Assembly (NCBI GenBank): GCA_029204225.1
Contig: CM055113.1
Span: 17,184,325 to 17,248,324, forward strand
Length of the DNA stretch: 64,000 nucleotides
Source: Diphasiastrum complanatum
Lineage: Eukaryota > Streptophyta > Lycopodiopsida > Lycopodiales > Lycopodiaceae
Direction: 5' to 3'
The notes below the pieces were generated by a model, which saw nothing but the letters and a program-made list of their open reading frames with translations, made no database searches and was not told where the DNA came from. The stretch's first letter is position 1, and each line of letters opens with the position of its first letter. This document shows positions 56,010 to 64,000 of the stretch, in pieces. Both the position numbers and the translations under genes were made by a program.

Positions 56010-56448
56010 TCCTACACCTAGATGCTTGATATAAAAACCCTAAGACCCCTATATCTAACATAGATAATCTTTTTCAATTCTTCACATTGCAAAGAATTCT
56101 ATAGTGAGATCTGACCCAGATCCAGCTACTATGAACCTTGCGAGAGTTACTTCCCAGAGATCTGAAAGATATCAAGTTTTTAACCTGCAAAAACAGCTAA
56201 AGAACCCTTGCACAGCCAAACCTCGCACAAGACAACCCTCGCAGACAAGATCAGTGGAAAGATCTACATCAAATCCAGCTACTATCAAAACCTCAGGTCA
56301 ATCAGTGCAAGGAGTAAAACGTTATCAAGGAAAAACCACCATAAAAGGCCTAAAATTCACTTTTGGCCGATCAGATCGATCAGATCCTTGAAGATCCAGA
56401 CTGCATCCTACTGTATAAACAAGATCCAATCACTTTGGAACCCACCAT
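56010..56448 (+). promoter_or_regulatory. 5' leader of the plus-strand gypsy element
   Basis: GATATAAAAACC (about 56028) is a TATA-like box. Downstream, CTTGCGAGAG, AAACCTCGCA and AACCCTCGCA (56139-56250) repeat the word that clusters before ORF3. No intact LTR or primer site was recognised; the LTR at 55354-56009 may have interrupted it. Confidence 0.4.
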
Positions 56449-57785
56449 CGGATGAATCTGAGATCGAGACGATCAATAGCACGAAGGATAGCAAATCAGG
56501 CACCACACCTTTCCAGATTAGCAGCTGTGCAACAAGAGGCAGAACCGAAACCAGCACCAATGGATCCAATGGGCCAACCCGTACTTGTCGCTCCCTTGCA
56601 AGCAGTCCGGAGAGTACCATGGATGGAGATACCAAAATACGACGGATCATCAAATCTCATACGATTCCTCCAGATCTACGAGCAGGCTTGTGAAATCTAC
56701 GGCAAACGGACACCTGCAGAGAAGCTGATGCTACTCCCTATGTCCTTGCTAGCAGTGGCTCAGAATTGGTTTTTCAACCTGTCATAGGAAGAGAAATCCA
56801 CCTGGGAAGCGGTTAAAGCGGCTCTCATTACGCACTTTTAACCAAGAAGGTTCCCGGAAGACCCGTTTCTCTTACTGAGCAAAGTCAAGATGGAAAAATG
56901 AGAAAGGGTCCTAGACTATATTGAACGGGTCCAACATCTACGATCCGAGTGCAGTACAGCCCTGACTCCCGATCATGCGGTGATCATGTGGTTCCTAGCC
57001 GAAGCATCAGAAGAGAACTGAAACGACGGGAGCAGTACGCTACTCTACAAGAAGCTATGAAAGATGCCATTATGGAAGAGGATGAGGGATCTGACGACGA
57101 ATATCCTTTCACCCACACTCCTACTCCCTCGATCGCATCATCATCATCAAACGCATCCGCTCTATCCTCAGAAATGTTGTTGGAGCAAATGACAAAATTA
57201 CACAAACAGCAGATAGAGCAACTTACGGCGCAGTTTGACCAAAAACTGAAAGCCTTACAAGGAACTGTAGCAGTAACTCCACATCAACCGGAACCAAACC
57301 AGCTGCAGTATCCTCGACGGGAGAATGTATGGTGTTCAGTATACACGCAAAACCATACAACGAATGAGTGTCCAGTCCTAAAGCAAAATCTAAGACTGAC
57401 ACATAGATTCTGTCATCTGTGCAATGCAACATCGCACGATATGACATTTTGCCCGTTTAACCCCCAGATTGTTCAATAGAAGAGAAGTCCTTACCAGACT
57501 TCCTATCCTTATCATCAAGGGGCACCCAACGTGGCACCAAGGTACGGCGCACCAAATCAACCACAGCGTATGGCCTTACCTGCTCCACCAGGGCCAGCCA
57601 ATCAACAAGTGGCCCATGTAAACCTGACAACAGCAGAACCAGAGATGCAAATGCCACCTCAACCTGAGCAGCGGCAATGGTACGGACCAGATGAACCATT
57701 TATAGATCCTGCCATAAATGAATATGTTTCGGCCTATGCAGCTCAAACTCAGCGCCAAGGCGGAAGAAATTACGGTTGCTACGCA
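56449..57785 (+). pseudogene. gypsy gag, plus copy
   Basis: MNLRSRRSIARRIANQA leads to the capsid: VPWMEIPKYDGSSNLIRFLQ, PAEKLMLLPMSLLAVAQNWF, a stop, then EEKSTWEAVKAALITHF and RFPEDPFLLLSKVKMEK. A frame change near 57000 is followed by RELKRREQYATLQEAMKDAI, an acidic stretch, and the knuckle CHLCNATSHDMTFC (about 57413-57454). The end NYGCYACD (57770) starts another knuckle, where a deletion joins gag to RT. Gag would form the particle. Confidence 0.72.
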
Positions 57786-57789
57786 TGCG

Positions 57790-59037
57790 ACGATTTAAAG
57801 ATTATTTGCAAAAATTTCTGGAAATTTTCTTGGACGATCTGTGCGTGCATGGACCAGATTCAAAACACTTATCCAATTTGGAGAAGGTGTCACAAAAATG
57901 CCGCGACTACCAGATCTCCCTGAATCCAAAAAAATGTCAATTCTGGGTGACACATGGCTTGATACTCGGCCATATAGTGTCAAGACACGAGATTGCCACA
58001 GATCTATCAAAGATCAGGATCATTATTGATCTACCACCACCGTGGATGATCCGTGAGGTCTACATTTTCATGGGTCATGTTAACTATTATAGGATCTTCA
58101 TTCTTGATTTTGCGGAGTTAGCCAGACCAATATACAAACTCACAATGGATCCACATTGGAATGAAAAAGTCCTAAAAGCTTTTCAAAAGCTTAAGGATGC
58201 ATTGGTTTCGGCACCAATCTTACGGCCACCCAATTGGTCCATTGAGTTTCACGTTCATACGGACGCATCGAAGTATGCAGTTGGAGCAGTCTTAACCCAG
58301 CCAGGTGAACACAAAAATGATTTTCCAATTCGGTTTGCAAGCCAACAACTCAGTGATACTGAAATGAACTATTCAACCATAGAGCGGGAAGCACTGGTAA
58401 TGATCTATGCGATTAAGAAATTTCGACATTACTTGATGGCCACACATTTTGCTTTTTATACGGACCATCAACCCTTGCTCTGTCTCGTTAATAAAACTTG
58501 CAACATCGGAAGAATCACCAAATGGCTACTTCTATTCTTGGAGTTTGATTTTCGGATAGTAGTTCGCAAGGAAAAACAACACTACATGGCAGATCATGTG
58601 TCACGAATCAAGGAAAAGGAGATTGCCACCCAACCTGACGATGAGTTAGCAGATGCTGCCTTATTTTACGTGGACACAGTACCAGAATGGGTTGCCGACA
58701 TTGTTGAATATCTAATGCGTGGCCAACCAGACAAATCACCACCAAAGGCGGAACAACGAAAATTGATTTTGAAGGCTAGACCTTATCAGCTGATTGTCGG
58801 CCAGTTGTATCGAAGAGGTCAAGCTGGAATTCTTCAGCGGTGTATTCTTCCTCATGAGACCACCCAGATCATTTCGCTTTCACATGAAGGCATGGGTGGG
58901 GGTCATTTTGCATCTGACATTACAGTTCACAAGATCTTGCAATCAGGATGTTGGTGGCCAACGATTCATAAAGATACGGAGGAATACTTGAAAAAGTGCG
59001 ATGTGTGCCAAAGGGCAAGGAGACCAACGAGATTGAA
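57790..59037 (+). pseudogene. gypsy RT C-terminus and RNase H, plus copy
   Basis: Begins abruptly within RT: FKDYLQKFLEIFLDDLCVHG (FLDD active site), LNPKKCQFWVTHGLILGHIV, FMGHVNYYRIFILDFAELA. RNase H follows with FHVHTDASKYAVGAVLTQ, MNYSTIEREALVMIYAIKKF and ADHVSRIKEKE. Then comes the integrase finger (HEGMGGGHFASDI ... CDVCQRARR). Protease and the RT fingers and motif A are missing: about 2.3 kb relative to the minus copy is deleted between 57785 and 57790. The remaining frame is open for over 400 codons. Confidence 0.8.
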
Positions 59038-60093
59038 CTATGACCTACTTAACCCAAGTACCGTTCGAAAAATGGGGATTGGATTACATTGGTCAAATTC
59101 ACCCTGCAGCAAGGAGTTCCCTGGCTCGATACATAATCGTAGCCACAGACTACCTCACCAAATGGGTCGAAGCCAAGGCAGTAAGAGTAGCTGATGCTAG
59201 GACCACTACCAAGTTCCTTTATGAAAATATCATTGTGCGCTTCGGATGCCCGGTGGAACTAGTCAGTGATCGCGGAAGCCATTTTATCAACGAGACCATA
59301 TCAAGGTCCTGTTGGAGGATTTTTCGTGATCCACAGAACCAGTACGCCCTATTATCCTCGTGGTTATGGGCAAGCAGAATCATCCAATAAAATCCTGTGT
59401 AGCGTGCTCACGAAAACAGTTGAAGCTAGCAGATCAGATTGGGAACACAAGTTGCATGCTGCACTGTGGGCATTCAGGACAACATATAGAGGGAGCACTA
59501 ATCAAACACCCTTCCAATTGGTATATGGTCAGGATGCTGTGATGCCAGTAGAGTTTTTAGTTCCTTCATTAAGGATTTCCACTGCGCAACGTCTTAATGA
59601 GTCCAAATCTATACAGCTATGCCACGAAGCTCTGCATAAACTCTGTGAAACACGCTTACTAGTTGTGCATGCACTGGCAGCTGAAAAGGAAAGACGCAAA
59701 GCTTGGCATGATCGTAGATTACAAAGGAAGGATCTTCGTTCAGGAGATCTGGTCCTGATGTATAAAACCAAGGCGATCAAGGGGAAGTTAAAATTTACTG
59801 GCGAAGGTACTTATAGGATCAAGGAAATTCTTAATCATGGAGCTATGAACTTAGAAAAGATAGATGGGACACCATTCGACACACCCATCAACGGTAGTCG
59901 GTTGCACAAGTACTGGCCACCACAGCAAGATAGATCCAGATTGGGGGTGGCACGTTACAAAAATTTAATCTACTCAGCCATCACCGCTAGATCTAAGGAG
60001 ATCAAGCCAAATCAAGCTAAATTCATCAACATTCAGCCAGATCTGGCAAGATCGGGAAAATCCATCAGAATCCAAGGAGGATCCAGATCTTGA
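59038..60093 (+). pseudogene. gypsy integrase, plus copy
   Basis: PFEKWGLDYIGQIHPAAR and IVATDYLTKWVEAKAVRVAD (first Asp), then IVRFGCPVELVSDRGSHFIN (second Asp). A frame change near 59310 precedes TPYYPRGYGQAESSNKILCS (Glu). It ends GEGTYRIKEILNHGAMN and TPINGSRLHKYW, parallel to the minus copy. Frame changes at 59035 and 59310 break it. Confidence 0.8.
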
Positions 60094-60364
60094 TAGGATA
60101 AAAAAAGAAACAGATCATCAGATTAACTGATGGATCTACTACCAAGAATCCATCAGAACTTCCAGAGAACTACCAACAGTCAGATCAAGCCTGGATGAAG
60201 CTGATTACAGTTTACAAAAGTTAAAAATCAGAAAATCTCAAGATCTCGTCAAAAAACACTCTGAAAGAGCACTTTTTTTATGATTTTTTGAGATCCCCTG
60301 GGAGAGAGCTCTTGAAAATTGGATAGTCACCAAATTTGACCTAGATGCATCCATGAAAATCTCT
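60094..60364. other. spacer after integrase
   Basis: Rich in AGATC/GATCA words (CAGATC, AGATCAAG). No coding signal. Confidence 0.35.
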
Positions 60365-60650
60365 GTGAGGGTTCTTGATGGAGGAATCATCATTTTTTAG
60401 TGTATGCGAGAGTTTCTAGAAACTGAATTTTCAGAACCCTCGTAGAGCATCAAGATCATCTTACCAACTCTCACAAGGTGCCTAAATGAAATCAGAGCAG
60501 TGAAATTAGCCTACCTACATGGTTTGATCTTGAAAATCCAATCACAGGAACAAGTTGTGCGAGAGATCACTTCCTGCAAGAGTTGAATCCTCGCAGACAG
60601 TCTGAACCCTCGCATAGCAGTCAAATCACCTTCTGAACTTTCGCAGACTT
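60365..60650. repeat. cluster of GCGAGGGTTC words upstream of ORF3 (plus copy)
   Basis: About eight copies in both orientations: GTGAGGGTTC 60365, GCGAGAGTTTC 60406, GAACCCTCG 60434, AACTCTCAC 60465, GCGAGAGATC 60560, GAATCCTCGC 60585, GAACCCTCGC 60603 and GAACTTTCGC 60637. Same place and spacing as the cluster at 48815-49137 of the minus copy, with a one-base shift in consensus. Confidence 0.62.
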
Positions 60651-60750
60651 CCCTGAGGTCTTAGAATTTTGTGAAGAAGGTGCCTGCCAAAATTTGGATG
60701 GAACTGAACAAAGAAAAGTGAATTTCACCTAATACGCACCTAAATTCCAC

Positions 60751-60759
60751 TATATAAGG
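60751..60759 (+). promoter_or_regulatory. TATA box of ORF3, plus copy
   Basis: TATATAAGG, about 260 bases before the ATG at 61011 and 100 bases after the word cluster. It aligns with the minus-copy TATA at 48707-48702, including the following GAATTCGA and GCTAGCGAAGCTCT. Confidence 0.62.
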
Positions 60760-61010
60760 GTTGAATTCGAGTCATTTGTCACCTTTGCTAGCGAAGCTCT
60801 GCCAAAATTTACTCTGAAATTACCAAGTTCTTCGTTTGCAACCAAACTTCCTACCAGCTGTCATCTGATATTACTAAACACCGATCTGCACTCTGAACTA
60901 CACTCCTTGTCTTCCAACACTCGTTATTCTCAGTTTTCTATCATTTCCACATCTTTTTCCATTCTCCATCGTTTTTCTTACTTTTTCGACCTCTAATCAT
61001 CATTGTTAAC

Positions 61011-62056
61011 ATGGCCTCCTCATCCTCTGAAGACTCTGGCGCCAAACAGGTGATCCAACGTGACATCCCCGAGGCCACACAGATTTGGCCTCTACCCTCT
61101 GACACTCTAATCCAACCATGACTACAGACAACCAGCCCACTTCTAGCAGCAATGGATTTTCATTCGGCGCTCTTCCATTCTGAGATTAACATGGACCTCG
61201 CCCTTCACTCTTACGCCACCTGGGACGAGAACAAGGCTCATTTCCACTTCCTGTACCAAGGTACCACGTACAAGGTCAGAATTAATGCCGACTCGATGGT
61301 CACTGTTGCCATTATGTCCGGTGATCGATCTCCCATCGTCACGCCAAAGCTCTGATCAAACCATTCGTCACCCAAACCACACCAAAAGTCTCCATCCAGA
61401 CTAACAATGATTACTTGATAGAAGCTATCATTGAACCCGTCATTCAGACGATTGTGCATCTGTTGAATAACTTTTTGATTATTTCAACATTTCACAAGGA
61501 CAGAATCCAGTCTACGTTGCCGAGTCAGATAGTGGAATTATTTCTGGATAGTGGAATTCCCTAACCCCTCCGTTGTGCCATATGATTGGCATAGCTTCCT
61601 TATTCGAGAACTAACCAACTCCATCAAACTCAACAACCGTGAGCAAATCGCAGCAGGCCTCCTGTTGTGTAACTTTGTCTGTGCACTTCTCGAGGCGAAA
61701 GTGCATGGTTTCCAACGCTCATCCCTCCTGTCTACCCTTGTGCCACATACTAGCCTCTATCCACCATCTCAAGCATCTACCTCCTCCCAACCTGCAGTTA
61801 TTAACACAACGGCCAACAAACGAATGCGTGGCACTGCCTCTACATCCACATCTCCACCTGTTACCCAGAGACGTGTCTCCACTGCCGCACTAACCACTCC
61901 ATTCACCACCGCCACTTCTTCTTCCGTGCAACCCCCCACTCCGATTTTTGCTGTCACTACCTCTCTTCCTGTCCATTCACATTTGGTTCTGTCTCCATCC
62001 TCGTTTCTTCTGTTAATACCACTCCTACTTCTCTTCCAGTGTCCACTACCAACCAC
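61011..62056 (+). pseudogene. ORF3 downstream of gypsy integrase, plus copy (unknown function)
   Basis: MASSSSEDSGAKQVIQRDIP opens it. RDIPEATQIWPLPSDTLIQP matches CDVPSATDIMILPSTSMVTQ of the minus copy. A TGA at 61119 stands where that copy has Trp. Then LLAAMDFHSALFHSEINMDL, YATWDENKAHFHFLYQGTTY and, after a frame change near 61350, NDYLIEAIIEPVIQTIVHLL. It resumes with VPYDWHSFLIRELTNSIKLN and EAKVHGFQRSSLLSTL, then a long Ser/Thr/Pro region. No membrane span or enzyme motif is recognised. Conservation of this protein between two copies whose RT is deleted is the notable point. Confidence 0.65.
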
Positions 62057-62550
62057 AACCAGAGTGGCGTCAGCAGTTATTCGAAAAGGAACCTGCGGCC
62101 ATCAGGGCCTACGTGACAAGTCCACAACAATTACGGGTGAACGCGCATTTCTTGCCATGTACACGAAGATCCAAATGGGCGGAATGCGGCACTCCTCTGG
62201 ACAAGATCACACATCATAATTTTAATTGGTCGATCATACCATCGCAATATGAGTGGACGACGGATGTAGACGCCAGAAGGGCTCTCACCACGTTCGAAAA
62301 CCAGTATATCAATTGCCCTGATCCCACAGTCCGCGCGACAACCACTTACGCCCGAGACTTAGAACACCTGATGGGGATCGAAACTAAATGGGATGATTTT
62401 CTTTCCGCAATATTCTTTGATCCTAATAAAGCGCTAGCTTCCGACAAAGTCGAAGATCAGCTGCTAGTCGCTCATGTATATTACCGAGCTGCATTCCTTG
62501 GAGAACCCAGAAACGCCGATTCCAAGCCTGGATCGATCAAGAATGGCTAA
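62057..62550 (+). CDS. C-terminal segment after ORF3, unrecognised
   Basis: Open for about 160 codons: EWRQQLFEKEPAAIRAYVTS, PQQLRVNAHFLPCTRRSKWA, then NWSIIPSQYEWTTDVDARRA, FENQYINCPDPTVRATTTYA and DLEHLMGIETKWDDFLSAIF. It looks like a real folded domain (regular hydrophobic pattern, several Trp), but I cannot place it. The minus copy has a coiled coil here instead, so the two ORF3 genes differ at the C-terminus. It may be a captured host segment. Stop at 62550. Confidence 0.45.
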
Positions 62551-62718
62551 CAGGAGTCCACAAGTCCTTCCACATGCCCAAGGACTCGAAGAAACTGGAC
62601 CGTCTTAACTTCATGGAAGACGTTACGGGTTACCTGATCCACCAGAGGCAGACAAAGAGGACACTATACTAAACCGGCAGAGAGCCGAGGGACCGACACT
62701 ACTTCAGGCCGTGGGTCA

Positions 62719-63536
62719 TGTTGGAGGTATTCCCAACAAAGTGTAAATAAATAAAATCATCTAATAAAATGTGTTGCGAGGGCATGGCATCCTGCATGTA
62801 TAAGCCCATGGGCCAATGAGCACGCAAATAAAGTTGTAAATAAAATAAACATGACTTGGGCCTTGGAATTAAAATAAAACTAGAGGCCCAATGTCATTTT
62901 TAAACTTAGAGATCACTTTTTAGAGTTGGGTCCAAATTGGGACTCATATGAATCTTGTGATTTCTAATGTACTTTTTGTGGACCCTTGGATCAAGTTGGG
63001 TCCAAGATGAATGGATAGGATCATTGTGAATTGTAGCCAATAGGATTGAGGGGCAAGGGCCTTCCCCATTTTATAAAAAGACACAATTTGTACACTATTT
63101 CCATGCTTAATGAGAAGAAGAAAACTCTACCATTTTTGGAAGAGAAGCATCCTCATTTTCTATTCACTACTTGCTAATGCTCTTGATTGTGTTTTCCATT
63201 GCTTTCTATTTCCATGTTTATTGTTTGCCATAGTGAATGCTTTTCCATTAGCAAGCATAAGGAGCATTTGAGCTAACCTCCACCCTCACTCTCTATTTCT
63301 CTCTTTCTCTCTTCTCTTCTCAACCTCTTCTTTTCTATCCCTTCCCTTCACCCAAATCATGATGAATGTTAGTGTAGAGGAGTAGAGTTAAAGGAGAATA
63401 GTGTTAGTGGTGATTAGAGTTAAGGGAAAAAGTAGGAAATTAACTAAAAGTATCATCTATGCATAGTTAGGTACCTATCCAGTGATCTAACCCTTGTTGA
63501 CAGGTGGGAGGGCTATACTACGCGAGATCTTCGACC
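62719..63536. promoter_or_regulatory. LTR-like noncoding region with TATA box
   Basis: Starts TGTTGGAGGTATTCCCAACA, a small inverted repeat. TATAAAAAG at 63072-63080 is followed by pyrimidine-rich leader DNA (63290-63340). This resembles an LTR with its promoter, perhaps the 3' LTR of the plus gypsy element. No second copy, primer site or clear end was found. Confidence 0.35.
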
Positions 63537-64000
63537 CTACAAGTTCATGTGGCAAAGTCTCCTGTGCCACAAAGTGTCTGGCTGGTCATCATGAGTCTGA
63601 TGTACCTGATCTGTAGGTAGGCGTACCTTCAGATGATATAGGTTTTTTTTCCTTCTGCCTTGAGCGATCAAAGTACTGGTACTGGCATCAATCACATTGT
63701 ATGCTTTGTCAGAAAACGTCACACGCATCCTTGCATCTGCTATTCTTGCTACAGAGAGCAAGTCTTGTTGCAGAGTAGGCACGAACAGGACATCTTCGAG
63801 TCGTCTGTCTCTACCATTGGTGTTGAGCCATAGTGAACCAATACCGTTCACTTGATGTCTAGATCCATCTCCAAGAACTATGAATCTTGAGGGATCTGCA
63901 CTTCTGAAATCAGACATTATACATCTTGATTTCACGAAGTGTGAGGTGGCTCTTGAGTCTAGAATCACCTCATGTGTGTCAGATGTTGATGCTACACACA
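63537..64000 (-). pseudogene. copia protease and pre-integrase fragment, cut by window edge
   Basis: Minus strand, entering from the right edge. ILDSRATSHFVKSRC is the protease active site with DSG changed to DSR. It continues with DVLFVPTLQQDLLSVARIAD, then KNLYHLKV and TLWHRRLCHMNL, the start of the HHCC finger. It stops at 63537. The Gly-to-Arg change would inactivate the protease. Confidence 0.72.

Overview
This is nuclear DNA of a land plant with a large, repeat-packed genome. The evidence is the mix of plant-type Ty1/copia and Ty3/gypsy elements (some with a Met-initiator-tRNA-type primer site), hAT-like DUF659 transposases with introns, a LINE with an L1-like ORF1, and AT-rich DNA with long CT and CA microsatellites. 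Species and clade cannot be fixed from the sequence. No rRNA, functional tRNA, CRISPR or organelle genes are visible, and almost every coding-like stretch is a decayed transposon. The only convincing host-gene candidate is a pair of exons at 35.1-36.0 kb.

Layout. 1-7.3 kb: a broken hAT-like transposase gene (minus, BED finger, DUF659, AT-hooks), a small convergent charged ORF with its own TATA box, then two nested inverted-repeat elements that share a core but carry different palindromic terminal words. 7.3-11.2 kb: a diverged duplication and a decayed minus-strand gypsy gag-pol. 11.2-17.0 kb: a complete copia element (two LTRs, PBS, PPT, 5-bp target duplication) with broken frames. 17-21.3 kb: mostly featureless, with an 84-bp tRNA-derived insertion flanked by a 17-bp target duplication. 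21.3-34.4 kb: a nest of a truncated hAT copy, a LINE (ORF1 and ORF2 pieces), a deleted gypsy element lying between the LINE ORFs, and a complete 4.0-kb hAT element inside LINE ORF2. 35-36 kb: host exons. 37-39 kb: hAT-type MITEs and foldbacks. 39-46.4 kb: gypsy and copia relics and a 630-bp tract saturated with one 7-mer. 46.5-54.8 kb (minus) and 56.1-62.6 kb (plus): two related gypsy elements of Ogre/Tat/Athila type. 62.7-64 kb: LTR-like DNA and a copia fragment.

Two systems deserve a second look. First, the two gypsy copies both carry an extra ORF downstream of integrase. It is preceded in both by a cluster of about eight both-orientation copies of a GCGAAGGTTC/GCGAGGGTTC word and then an aligned TATA box, which together look like a private internal promoter. 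Reverse transcriptase is deleted in both copies, yet this module remains. Second, at least ten short islands of tightly packed palindromic words lie at or near the ends of hAT-type elements. Each island uses its own word (GGTACCGCGG, GTTTCGAAACG, GGACGCGTCC, GATTCGAATCGG and so on). Transposase-binding subterminal words of Ac/Ds are the nearest known parallel, and the pattern suggests fast word turnover between families.
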